A stretch of DNA of 46,993 nucleotides from NCBI GenBank assembly GCA_903828235.1, contig CAIKLM010000100.1:1-46993 (forward strand), written 5' to 3'. Positions 33,391 to 40,757 of this stretch are shown piece by piece. The position numbers and the translations under genes were made by a program. Origin of the DNA: an uncultured beta proteobacterium (GTDB taxonomy: Bacteria > Pseudomonadota > Gammaproteobacteria > Burkholderiales > Burkholderiaceae_C). A model generated the notes under the pieces. It made no database searches, was not told where the DNA came from, and was given only the letters and a program-made list of their open reading frames with translations. Each line of letters starts with the position of its first letter. Within the stretch, counting starts at the first letter, position 1.

Positions 33391-33444
33391 TAAAGTTTGG
33401 CGCAGCGGATCGGTGCCTCGGCAACGCGAGCCGCCCACCGATCC
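33391..33444 (+). promoter_or_regulatory. Flagellin 3 promoter region: perfect sigma28 -35 with a hairpin over the -10
   Basis: TAAAGTTT (33391-33398) is a perfect sigma28 -35, but the octamer at N11 spacing is TCGGTGCC (33410-33417), a poor -10. An inverted repeat GGATCGGTG (33407-33415) / CACCGATCC (33436-33444) with an inner CTCG/CGAG stem overlaps this site. The 16-mer CCCTTATCGCGCGACC (33356-33371) lies just upstream. Confidence 0.45.
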
Positions 33445-33471
33445 ACCCGCCGTCCCACCAGGAGAGCCGCC

Positions 33472-34344
33472 GTGCCACAGACGATCAACACGAACCTTGT
33501 GTCGCTCAATGCACAGCGCAACCTGGCGTCCAGCCAGGCCCTGCTGTCCACCTCGATGCAGCGCCTGTCATCGGGCCTGCGCGTCAACAGCGCCAAGGAC
33601 GACGCCGCCGGCCTGGCCATCGCCGAGCGCATGAACACGCAGGTGCGCGGCATGAACGTGGCCATGCGCAACGCCAACGACGCCATCTCGCTGTCGCAGG
33701 TGGGCGAAGGGGCGCTGGGCAAGGTCAGCGACATCTTCCAGCGCATGCGCGAGCTGGCGGTGCAGGCCGCCAACGGCACGAACAACGACGACGACCGCGT
33801 GAGCCTGAACCGCGAGTACCTGCAGATGGCGCAGGAGGCGACGCGAACGCTGGGCGGTACGCAGTTCAACGGCGTCAACATCCTGGCTTCGACCGGCTCG
33901 AACACCTTCCAGATCGGCGCCAACAGCGACAGCCTGATCGACCGCCTGACCTTCAACAACTTCAACTGGGCCTCCACCACGACCCCGGCCATCACCGACG
34001 TGGTCGGCACCGCGGTGATCACGGGCGCTTCCACGGCGCCCACCGCCATCACCGACACCGCCGGCGCGCAGGCGGCGATCACCTTGATCGATGCAGCCAT
34101 CGACCTCGTCAACAGCCAACGCGCCACGTTCGGCGCCGTGCAGAACCGCTTCGAGAACGTGATCTCGAACCTGATGGTGGCGTCCGAGAACCAGTCGGCC
34201 GCGCGCAGCCGCATCATGGACGCCGACTACGCTGCCGAGACCTCCAACCTGTCGCGCGCGCAGATCCTGCAGCAGGCGGGCAACGCGATGGTGGCGCAGG
34301 CCAACCAGCTGCCGCAGCAGGTGATGAGCCTGCTGCAGCGCTGA
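33472..34344 (+). CDS. fliC: Flagellin (copy 3)
   Basis: A 290-aa flagellin, clearly paralogous but diverged from the tandem pair (TINTNLVSLNAQRNLASSQALLSTSMQRLSSGLRVNSAKDD). D0/D1 are complete, the C-terminus has canonical MDADYAAETSNLSRAQIL and ends QQVMSLLQR. The central part is different in sequence (ITDVVGTAVITGASTAPTA), again without D3. The start is GTG 33472, chosen because it is preceded by GGAG at 7 nt and gives the family N-terminus; the open frame extends 25 codons upstream without similarity. The leader is unrelated to those of copies 1 and 2 apart from a shared upstream 16-mer. Confidence 0.93.
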   Translation: MPQTINTNLVSLNAQRNLASSQALLSTSMQRLSSGLRVNSAKDDAAGLAIAERMNTQVRGMNVAMRNANDAISLSQVGEGALGKVSDIFQRMRELAVQAANGTNNDDDRVSLNREYLQMAQEATRTLGGTQFNGVNILASTGSNTFQIGANSDSLIDRLTFNNFNWASTTTPAITDVVGTAVITGASTAPTAITDTAGAQAAITLIDAAIDLVNSQRATFGAVQNRFENVISNLMVASENQSAARSRIMDADYAAETSNLSRAQILQQAGNAMVAQANQLPQQVMSLLQR

Positions 34345-34377
34345 CCGAGGCCGTTCACGACCCGTCACACGTCAGGC

Positions 34378-34404
34378 TCAAGTTCCGCAAGGCGGGGCCG
34401 ATAC
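34378..34404 (+). promoter_or_regulatory. Sigma28 (FliA) promoter of fliD
   Basis: TCAAGTTC (34378-34385), 11-bp spacer, GCCGATAC (34397-34404): seven of eight -10 positions match the consensus. It lies about 80 bp before fliD. Confidence 0.8.
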
Positions 34405-34486
34405 CGGGCTCTGAGGGGGGGCATCCGCACCCTTTCAGGGCCCATGCGCGCTTCCATCGGCCCACCCCCCCGACAAGGAGAACCCC

Positions 34487-35935
34487 ATGCCCGCCATCAC
34501 CTCCCTGGGAATCGGCAGCGGTGTCGACATCAACACCATGGTCGACCAGTTGGTCGCCCTGGAGCGGCGGCCGATGGCCCAGTTGCAGAGCCAGTCGCGC
34601 ACGCTGCAGACGCAGGTGTCCAGCTTCGGGCAGATGTCCAGCCTGTTCAGCAGCCTGCAGACGGCCGCCAACCGGCTGACCGGCAGCCCGCTGTGGACGC
34701 AGTCCAAGGCCACCAGTTCCGACGAGGCGGTGGCCCAGGTCGTCGGCGGCGGCAACGCGGCGGCCGGCAGCTACGCGGTCAGCGTCGGCTCGCTGGCCAC
34801 CAGCCAGACGGTGGTGGGGTCGACGAGCCTGGCCTCGGCCACCGAGGCGGTGGGCGCGGGCGTGATGACGCTGCAGGCCGGGCGCTGGGAGCAGCCGCCG
34901 CTGAACTTCGTGCCCAAGCTCGGGCGTGATCCGGTCTCGATCACGGTCACCGGCACCGACACCCTGGCCACGCTGCGCGACAAGATCAACAGCGCGGGCG
35001 CTGGCGTCTCGGCCAGCATCGTGACCGACTCGACAGGCGCGCGCCTGGCCCTGCGCTCGACGGACACCGGCGCCGACAACGGCTTCCGGCTCGCGGTGGC
35101 CGACAGCGACGGCGGTCCGCCCGCCGACGGTGCCGGGCTGTCGCGCTTCGCCTACGACCCGCTGGCGGGCGGCAACGGCATGGAGCTGAAGCAGGCCGCG
35201 GGCAACGCCCTCGCCACCGTCAACGGCATTCCGGTGCAGTCGGCATCGAACGACGTCTCCGGCGTCGTCGAGGGCCTCACGCTCAGGCTGCGGCGCGCCG
35301 GCGCGAGCGCCGAGATCTCGGTGTCGAACGACCGCGACGCCGTGCGAACCGCGGTCCAGGACTTCGCCACCGCCTACAACAACCTGGCCAAGGTCATCGC
35401 CGACCAGACGCGGTTCGATCCCGGCAGCAAGGTCGGCGGCCCGCTGCAGGGCGACAGCGCCGCCACCGGCCTGCAGCGGCAGCTGCGCAGCCTGGTGGCC
35501 GCCGGCTCTCAGGCCTCGTCGACCTTCCGCAACCTGTCGGACATGGGCCTGTCGATGCAGCGCGACGGCACGCTGTCGGTCGACGCCACGAAGCTGAACA
35601 ACGCCATGGCCAACCTGCCGGAGCTGCGCAAGGCGCTGGCTGCGGACGACACCGATCCGCAGAAGGACGGCATCGCGCGCCGCTACGCCGACCTGGCGCA
35701 GCGGGTGCTGGGCGTCGACGGCAGCCTGACCACGCGCACCGAGAGCCTGCGCAAGCGCCTCAGCGTCAACAGCGACAGCCAGGCCGCGCTGGAGGACCGG
35801 GTGGACCGCTTCCGGGCGCGCCTGGTGGCCCAGTACTCGGCCATGGACGCCAACCTGGCCAAGCTGAACGCGCTGTCGGGCTACGTGACGCAGCAGCTGT
35901 CGGCCCTGGGCGGCGGTAACGACAAGCAGCGCTGA
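34487..35935 (+). CDS. fliD: Flagellar filament cap protein FliD
   Basis: A 482-aa cap protein (HAP2) that sits at the filament tip and folds exported flagellin. N-terminal FliD_N: ITSLGIGSGVDINTMVDQLVALERRPMAQL; a flagellin hook-IN motif region around SITVTGTDTLATLRDKINSA; C-terminal FliD_C with YNNLAKVIADQT, GLQRQLRSL and the coiled coil ending AKLNALSGYVTQQLSALG. Length is normal for the family. AAGGAG lies 7 nt before the ATG. It follows flagellin 3 by 142 bp with its own sigma28 promoter. Confidence 0.94.
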   Translation: MPAITSLGIGSGVDINTMVDQLVALERRPMAQLQSQSRTLQTQVSSFGQMSSLFSSLQTAANRLTGSPLWTQSKATSSDEAVAQVVGGGNAAAGSYAVSVGSLATSQTVVGSTSLASATEAVGAGVMTLQAGRWEQPPLNFVPKLGRDPVSITVTGTDTLATLRDKINSAGAGVSASIVTDSTGARLALRSTDTGADNGFRLAVADSDGGPPADGAGLSRFAYDPLAGGNGMELKQAAGNALATVNGIPVQSASNDVSGVVEGLTLRLRRAGASAEISVSNDRDAVRTAVQDFATAYNNLAKVIADQTRFDPGSKVGGPLQGDSAATGLQRQLRSLVAAGSQASSTFRNLSDMGLSMQRDGTLSVDATKLNNAMANLPELRKALAADDTDPQKDGIARRYADLAQRVLGVDGSLTTRTESLRKRLSVNSDSQAALEDRVDRFRARLVAQYSAMDANLAKLNALSGYVTQQLSALGGGNDKQR

Positions 35936-35975
35936 TCTGCAGGTCCGGCGGGGATCACTTCCCTCGCGCGCAGCC

Positions 35976-36002
35976 TCAAGCGAGCGGACGGGGCGCCGAT
36001 AA
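35976..36002 (+). promoter_or_regulatory. Sigma28 (FliA) promoter of fliS
   Basis: TCAAGCGA (35976-35983), 11-bp spacer, GCCGATAA (35995-36002): a perfect -10, 36 bp before the fliS start. Likely drives fliS-fliT and possibly the PilZ gene. Confidence 0.85.
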
Positions 36003-36038
36003 AGGAAGCATCTGCTTCATCACCTGGCGACCCGTCCG

Positions 36039-36482
36039 ATGTTCCACAGCCCCTTCGCCGCCCGCCCGACCAGCCCGCAGCACGCGGGTGGCCTGTACAA
36101 CCAGGTCGGCAACCAGGCCCGCGTCGCCGTCGCCACGCCGCACGAGCTGGTGGCCCTGCTGTTCGAGGCCTACATGGAGGCGCTGGCACAGGCTCGCGGC
36201 GCGATGCGTTCCGGGCTTCGCGCCGAGAAGGGAGCCGCGCTGTCGCGGGCTGTCCGCATCGTCGAGGAAGGCCTGCGCGCCGGGCTCGACCTGAATGCCG
36301 GCGGCACCCTGGCACGCGACCTCGACGAGCTCTACCGCTACCTGACCCTCCGCCTGACGATGGCCAACCTGCACGACGACGACGCCGCGCTGGACGAGTG
36401 CCGCCGGCTGGTGCTGCCGCTGCAGGAAGCCTGGGCCGCCATCGGGCCGACGGTCGCCGCGGGCGCCCCAGCGCGTCGCTGA
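36039..36482 (+). CDS. fliS: Flagellin export chaperone FliS
   Basis: A 147-aa helical protein that binds the C-terminal D0 of flagellin in the cytoplasm and stops it from polymerising before export. Family signatures are LYNQVGNQARVAVATPHELVALLFEAYMEALAQAR near the N-terminus, and the later GGTLARDLDELYRYLTLRLTMANLHDD. FliS also contacts FliW/FlhA in some bacteria. Start ATG 36039 is supported by the sigma28 promoter directly upstream. fliT follows after 53 bp. Confidence 0.93.
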   Translation: MFHSPFAARPTSPQHAGGLYNQVGNQARVAVATPHELVALLFEAYMEALAQARGAMRSGLRAEKGAALSRAVRIVEEGLRAGLDLNAGGTLARDLDELYRYLTLRLTMANLHDDDAALDECRRLVLPLQEAWAAIGPTVAAGAPARR

Positions 36483-36535
36483 GGCCAGCGCCGCATGCCC
36501 CCCGCACCCCCGTGCCCACCCACCGCGCCGCCGCC

Positions 36536-36871
36536 ATGGACCCGCAGCTGCTGAGCTACTACGAAGCCATCGAGCGCGCGAGTGCCGACATGCTCACCGC
36601 GGCGCGGGCCGGCCGCTGGGACGAGGTCGTCAAGCTCGAGGGCGCCTGCGTCCTGCTGATCAGCCAGCTCAAGCACGCTGCACAGGAACCCGACGCACCA
36701 GCAGCCAGCGCCGCAACGCCGAAAACGGCGCAGCAGCAGCAGGCGGCGCGCATCAAGTCCCGCATCATGCAGCGCATCCTCGTCAACGATGCCGAGATCA
36801 GGCACCTCGCCGAGCCCTGGCTGCAGGAGCTCGACGCCACCCTGGCGGGCCGCCACCAGACGCTGCACTGA
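36536..36871 (+). CDS. fliT: FliT-like flagellar chaperone
   Basis: A 111-aa small helical protein in the fliD-fliS-fliT order. LLSYYEAIERASADMLTAARAGRWDEVVKLEGAC is the typical FliT N-terminus; the C-terminal helices (RIMQRILVNDAEIRHLAEPWLQELD) match the FliD-binding part. In enterobacteria FliT chaperones FliD and also binds FlhDC. The Ala/Gln-rich linker (TPKTAQQQQAA) is unusual. The start is the first ATG giving the family N-terminus; the open frame continues upstream into fliS. Confidence 0.82.
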   Translation: MDPQLLSYYEAIERASADMLTAARAGRWDEVVKLEGACVLLISQLKHAAQEPDAPAASAATPKTAQQQQAARIKSRIMQRILVNDAEIRHLAEPWLQELDATLAGRHQTLH

Positions 36872-36898
36872 CGCGGCACCCGCGACAAGGACAAGGCC

Positions 36899-37660
36899 AT
36901 GTTCCAGGACACCCGGCCCGCCACGCTCGACGCCGACAGCAGCGAGGACCCCTGGGGTCCGTTCCGCGTTGCCAACCCGCAGGAGTGCCTGGCGCTGCTG
37001 CGCCAGCTTCGCGACGGCCAGCATCCCGTGGTGCTCAGCGGCCCCGACGGCAGCACGCTCAACGCGATGCTGTGGTCGGTGGACGAGCCGCGGCGCCTGC
37101 TCACCTTCAGCGTGGAGCCCGGCCTGCCCGCGCTCGACCGCCTGGTCGAGGCCGACGAGGGCGCGGCCGTGGCCTACATGGACAGCATCAAGCTGCAGTG
37201 GGAGGTCGGCGGCCTGGTGCTGGTGCACGGGCCGCGCCACGCAAGCCTGCAGATGCACCTGCCGGCGTCGCTGTACCGCTTCCAGCGGCGCGGCGCCTTC
37301 CGCGTGCGCACGCCGGCCCGCCACGCCCCGGTGGCGCGGCTGCGCCACCCCGCCATGCCCGAGATGGCGCTGACGCTGCGCGTGCTCGACCTCAGCCTGG
37401 GCGGCTGCGCGCTGTGGTGCCCGGCGAACGTGCCACCGCTGGAGCCCGGCACCCGCCTGGGCGAGATCGTCATCGAGCTCGACGCCAGCAACCGCTTCAC
37501 CGCCGCCGCCACGCTGGCCCACCTCAGCAGCCTGGGCCAGCACGAGCGCGGCGTGCGCGTGGGCTGCGAGTGGCAGCAGCTGCCGCCGGCCGCCGAACGC
37601 ACGCTGCAGCGCTGGATCGACGGCGCCCAGCGCCGCCGCCGGCTGATGAAGCTCGGGTGA
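36899..37660 (+). CDS. ycgR: YcgR-type flagellar brake (PilZ domain) protein
   Basis: A 253-aa protein with an N-terminal YcgR domain (residues ~20-120) and a C-terminal PilZ domain binding cyclic-di-GMP: QRRGAFRVRTP contains the RxxxR motif and LDLSLGGCALWC the D-x-SxxG motif. YcgR proteins slow the motor by contacting MotA or FliG when c-di-GMP is high. An AAGGACAAGG stretch precedes the ATG. It is 27 bp after fliT and is probably in the same transcript. The stop overlaps the next GTG start (GTGA). Confidence 0.85.
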   Translation: MFQDTRPATLDADSSEDPWGPFRVANPQECLALLRQLRDGQHPVVLSGPDGSTLNAMLWSVDEPRRLLTFSVEPGLPALDRLVEADEGAAVAYMDSIKLQWEVGGLVLVHGPRHASLQMHLPASLYRFQRRGAFRVRTPARHAPVARLRHPAMPEMALTLRVLDLSLGGCALWCPANVPPLEPGTRLGEIVIELDASNRFTAAATLAHLSSLGQHERGVRVGCEWQQLPPAAERTLQRWIDGAQRRRRLMKLG

Positions 37661-38064
37661 ACGCCGTGGCCCGGCGCGGCTTCACCCTGCTGGAACTGCT
37701 GGTGGCGATGGCCCTGGCGGCGCTGCTGGTCACCCTGGGCCTGCGTGGCCAGCAGGGCCAGAGCCTGCGCACCGGCCGGCTCGATGCCGTGGAGGCGCTC
37801 TCGCGCCTGCAGCAGGCGCAGGAACAGCACCGCAGCGCGCACGGCCTGTACGCGTCGGACCTGGCCGCGCTGCTCGGCACCGCCGCCACCAGCCCGCAGG
37901 GCCGCTACGCGATCGCGCTGGACCGCTTTGGCGGCGAGGCCTACCGGGCCACCGCCATGGCCCAGGGCGCGCAGGCGCGCGACACCGCCTGCGCCACCCT
38001 GACGCTCGAGGTTCGCCAGGGCTTCGCCCAGACCGGGCCCGATGCCGTCTGCTGGCTGCGCTGA
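37657..38064 (+). CDS. Type IV pilin-like protein, PilE-type
   Basis: A 135-aa prepilin with a short basic leader and the cleavage site G-F in RRGFTLLELLVAMALAALLVTLGL, the class III signal and transmembrane helix. C-terminal CATLTLEV...AVCWLR has the two Cys of a typical pilin disulfide loop; it resembles minor pilin PilE. The start is GTG 37657, overlapping the ycgR stop as GTGA, so it is translationally coupled; the longer open frame is a shadow. It is followed by a second prepilin gene. No pilus assembly genes are in the window. Confidence 0.78.
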   Translation: MNAVARRGFTLLELLVAMALAALLVTLGLRGQQGQSLRTGRLDAVEALSRLQQAQEQHRSAHGLYASDLAALLGTAATSPQGRYAIALDRFGGEAYRATAMAQGAQARDTACATLTLEVRQGFAQTGPDAVCWLR

Positions 38065-38075
38065 GAGGTGACCGC

Positions 38076-38597
38076 ATGACCCCGCGCCGCAGCCACGGCC
38101 TCACGCTGATCGAGATCGTGGTCGCGCTGGCCGTGCTGGCGGTGCTGGGCGCGATCGCCCTGCCCGGCTTCGGCGCGCGGATGGACCGCGAGCGGCTGCA
38201 CGGCGCGGCCCAGGCACTGGCGGCCGACCTGAACGAGGCGCGCTTCGAGGCCGCACGCCAGGGTCGCGCGCTGCACCTGGTCGCGGTGGACGGGCCGGCC
38301 TGGTGCTGGGCCGTGGCCACGACGCGCGACTGCCCCTGCGGCAGCGGCCAGGGCTGCCAGCTGCGCAGCGCCCGCGGGCACGACCACCCGGGGGTGGCGC
38401 TGCGCACGCCGGGCCACGTCGAACTGGGCGCCGACGGCCGTGCCGACACACCGGCCGCTGCGTTCGAGCTGGAAAGCGCCCGCGGACTGCGGCTGCGCGT
38501 GAGCCTGGGGGCCATGGGGCGCGCCCAGGTGTGCACGCTCGGCGGCCCCGCCGCCGACGCCGCGCTGCGCCACCCGCGCTGCGCGGCCGGTTCGTAG
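38076..38597 (+). CDS. GspH/FimT-type pseudopilin
   Basis: A 173-aa prepilin-like protein: MTPRRSHGLTLIEIVVALAVLAVLGAIALPGF has the G-L prepilin peptidase site and conserved Glu5, then a GspH/FimT domain (AQALAADLNEARFEAARQGR...). Several Cys occur in CWAVATTRDCPCGSGQGC. FimT proteins prime type IV pilus assembly and in some bacteria bind DNA for uptake. It lies 11 bp after the pilE-like gene; the two could form minor components of one pilus tip. Confidence 0.78.
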   Translation: MTPRRSHGLTLIEIVVALAVLAVLGAIALPGFGARMDRERLHGAAQALAADLNEARFEAARQGRALHLVAVDGPAWCWAVATTRDCPCGSGQGCQLRSARGHDHPGVALRTPGHVELGADGRADTPAAAFELESARGLRLRVSLGAMGRAQVCTLGGPAADAALRHPRCAAGS

Positions 38598-38628
38598 CCG
38601 CCGGCCGGCGGGCGGCCGCAGCGGCCGC
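38598..38628. terminator. Palindromes between convergent fimT-like and persulfide dioxygenase genes
   Basis: CCGCCGGCCGGCGG (38598-38611) is a perfect palindrome and GCGGCCGC occurs twice (38612-38619, 38621-38628). They fill the 41-bp gap between convergent genes. Confidence 0.45.
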
Positions 38629-38638
38629 GTCCAGGGGC

Positions 38639-39742
38639 TCAGCCGGCCTCGCCGCCCTCGACCGCGTAGCCCTCGCCGCGCCAGCGCAGCAGGCCGCCGG
38701 CCAGGTTGGCCACCTCGGCCACGCCGGCGCGCGCCAGCAGCAGCGCCGCCTGCGCCGAGCGCGTGCCTGAGCGGCACACGGTCACCACCGGGCGGCCCGG
38801 CGGCAGCGCGGCCACCGCGTCACCCAGTGTCGCCATGGGCCGGTGCAGCGCGCCGGGGATGCGGCCGAGCTCGCCGGCCCACTCGGCGGCCTCGCGCACG
38901 TCAAGCACGGTCACGGCGCGCAGCCGCTCCTCCAGCGCCGCGGGCTCGATCTCCCACAGGCCGGCAAACGTCCAGACCAGCGGCGCCCAGGTGGGCTCGG
39001 GCGGCGGCAGCACGTCGCCACCGGCCGGTTGGCCGCAGCGCAGGTTGGCCGGCACGGCACGGTCGATCTGCTTGGGGTGCGGCAGGTTCAGGTGGGCCAT
39101 GGTGCCGACGAAGTCGCCCTCGTCAGGGCCCTGGCCGGCGGGGCCGCCGAAGCGCGGGTTCCAGCGCCGCTCCTCGGCCACGCTGCTGACGGTGCAGCCC
39201 TTGTAGTCGTGCGCCGGGTACAGCAGGCAGCCCTCGGGCAGGCTCAGCAGTTGCTCGTGCACCGACTGGAACAGGCGCCGCGCGCTGCCCTGCTGGAAGT
39301 CGGTGCGGCCGCAGCCGCGGATCAGCAGCGCGTCGCCTGTGAAGGCCAGGCTCTCGTCGTCGAGCACGAAGCTCAGGCAGCCATCGGTGTGGCCGGGCGT
39401 GGCGCGCACCCGCAGGTGGCGGCGGCCGAAGGCCACGCGGTCGCCGTGGGCCAGCGGCAGGTCCACGCCCTCGGCGCCGGCCACGGCGGCCAGGCCGATG
39501 CGGCTGCCGCAGCGCTGCCGGTGCAACCAGGCGGCCGTGACGTGGTCGGCGTGCACGTGGGTGTCGAGCGAGGCCACCAGCACCAGGCCCAGCTCGCGCA
39601 GCAGCGCGGCGTCGCGCCGGGCCTGCTCGAACACGGGGTCGACCAGCACGGCCTCGCGCGTGGCCGGGCAGGCCAGCAGGTAGGTGTAGGTCGACGACGT
39701 GGCGTCGGCCAGCTGGCGGAAGATCAGTTCAGCGGCGGGCAT
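38639..39742 (-). CDS. Persulfide dioxygenase-rhodanese fusion
   Basis: A 367-aa protein. Residues ~5-240 are an ETHE1-type metallo-beta-lactamase-fold persulfide dioxygenase: THVHADH (His62, His64, Asp66, His67), ATPGHTDGC, GCGRTDFQ and YPAHDYKG. Residues ~265-365 are a rhodanese domain with catalytic Cys323 in CRSGTRS. This is the layout of the PRF proteins that oxidise glutathione persulfide to sulfite and link it to thiosulfate. The start overlaps the 3' end of the upstream transporter gene by 14 bp, showing an operon. It sits between pilin and flagellar genes without obvious link to motility. Confidence 0.88.
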   Translation of the reverse strand: MPAAELIFRQLADATSSTYTYLLACPATREAVLVDPVFEQARRDAALLRELGLVLVASLDTHVHADHVTAAWLHRQRCGSRIGLAAVAGAEGVDLPLAHGDRVAFGRRHLRVRATPGHTDGCLSFVLDDESLAFTGDALLIRGCGRTDFQQGSARRLFQSVHEQLLSLPEGCLLYPAHDYKGCTVSSVAEERRWNPRFGGPAGQGPDEGDFVGTMAHLNLPHPKQIDRAVPANLRCGQPAGGDVLPPPEPTWAPLVWTFAGLWEIEPAALEERLRAVTVLDVREAAEWAGELGRIPGALHRPMATLGDAVAALPPGRPVVTVCRSGTRSAQAALLLARAGVAEVANLAGGLLRWRGEGYAVEGGEAG

Positions 39743-40154
39743 CGACGAGGTCCACCAGCAGCAGGCCGGCCAGCATGGCCAGCGCGAAGATCCACACGTC
39801 CTGCAGCCCCGCGGCCAGCGCCACCACGGCCGGGCCGGGGCACAGGCCGGCCAGGCCCCAGCCGATGCCGAAGACCGCGCCGCCACCCAGCAGGCGGGCG
39901 TCGATGCCCCGCGCCGCGGGCCACTGCACCGGCTCGCCGGTGAGCGTGCGGCGGTGGCGCCGGGCCCAGCCGAAGGGGATCAGGGCCACGGCGATGGCGC
40001 CGCCCATCACCAGGGCCAGGCTCGGGTCCCAGGCGCCGGCCAGGTCGAGGAAGGCCAGCACCTTGGCCGGATCGGCCATGCCGGCGGCCAGCAGGCCGAT
40101 GCCGAACACCAGCCCCGCCAGCAGCGGCGCCACGGTCTTGAGCGTGCGGTCCAT
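39729..40154 (-). CDS. YeeE/YedE family sulfur transporter, DUF6691 subunit
   Basis: A 141-aa inner-membrane protein with about four hydrophobic segments. VFGIGLLAAGMADPAKVLAFLDLAG and FGIGWGLAGLCPGPAVVAL (with the conserved CPG Cys) mark the C-terminal half of YeeE/YedE transporters, here encoded as a separate gene. Two-gene versions such as PmpAB are implicated in uptake of reduced sulfur species. It is 3 bp downstream of its partner and overlaps the persulfide dioxygenase gene. Confidence 0.83.
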   Translation of the reverse strand: MDRTLKTVAPLLAGLVFGIGLLAAGMADPAKVLAFLDLAGAWDPSLALVMGGAIAVALIPFGWARRHRRTLTGEPVQWPAARGIDARLLGGGAVFGIGWGLAGLCPGPAVVALAAGLQDVWIFALAMLAGLLLVDLVDARR

Positions 40155-40157
40155 GGT

Positions 40158-40607
40158 TCAGCCGCCCAGCACGTGGCGCACCACGTAGACCGTGGCAAAG
40201 CCCGCGGCCATGAACACCAGCACGTTGGCCAGCGAGCGCAGCGACAGCCGCGCCAGCCCGCACACGCTGTGGCCGCTGGTGCAGCCGTTGCCCAGCCGCG
40301 TGCCCACGCCCACCAGCAGCCCCGCGGCCACCAGGACGCCGGGGCCGGCCGCGAGCGTGGCCTCGGGCAGCGGCGCGAACAGCCGCCACGCCAGCGGCGC
40401 GGCCAGCAGCCCCACCACGAACAGCAATTGCGGCCGCAGCGGCGCCAGCGGCCGGCGCAGCGCCAGAGCCTGCAGCGGCCCCGCCAGGATGCCGGTGATG
40501 CCGGCGATGCGCCCGCTGATCAGCAGGTACAGCGCCGAGGCGGCGCCGATGAGCACGCCGCCCGCAAGGGCGGCGAACGGCGTGAAGGAAGGCCAGTCGA
40601 TCGTCAT
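40158..40607 (-). CDS. YeeE/YedE family sulfur transporter, N-terminal-type subunit
   Basis: A 149-aa membrane protein with about four helices. LGNGCTSGHSVCGLARLS holds the GNGCTSGH signature with two Cys expected to handle the sulfur atom, and GRIAGITGILAG the first conserved loop. It leads a three-gene operon with the DUF6691 subunit and the persulfide dioxygenase-rhodanese enzyme, a coherent sulfide/persulfide module. A -10-like TAGGAT (40614-40619, minus strand) is very close to the start. Confidence 0.85.
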   Translation of the reverse strand: MTIDWPSFTPFAALAGGVLIGAASALYLLISGRIAGITGILAGPLQALALRRPLAPLRPQLLFVVGLLAAPLAWRLFAPLPEATLAAGPGVLVAAGLLVGVGTRLGNGCTSGHSVCGLARLSLRSLANVLVFMAAGFATVYVVRHVLGG

Positions 40608-40699
40608 GCCACGATCCTAGTGCCCCGCACAGGCGACAACAGCCAGCCCGGTGACCGCCAGCCAAGCCACCCGCGCGGATCCTGCTCCGCCGGGCCGCA

Positions 40700-40757
40700 G
40701 CGGGGCGCCCCCTCGGGGGGCAGCGAACGTCAGTGAGCGTGGGGGCCCACGTTCACA
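40700..40757. repeat. REP-like palindromic element at the fliE 3' end
   Basis: GCCCCC (40707-40712), loop TCG, GGGGGC (40716-40721), then GTGAGCGTGG (40734-40743) pairing with CCACGTTCAC (40748-40757, one G-T), which overlaps the fliE stop. This GC-rich wording resembles short intergenic repeats I recall from related Burkholderiales genomes. It probably also ends fliE transcription. Confidence 0.45.
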
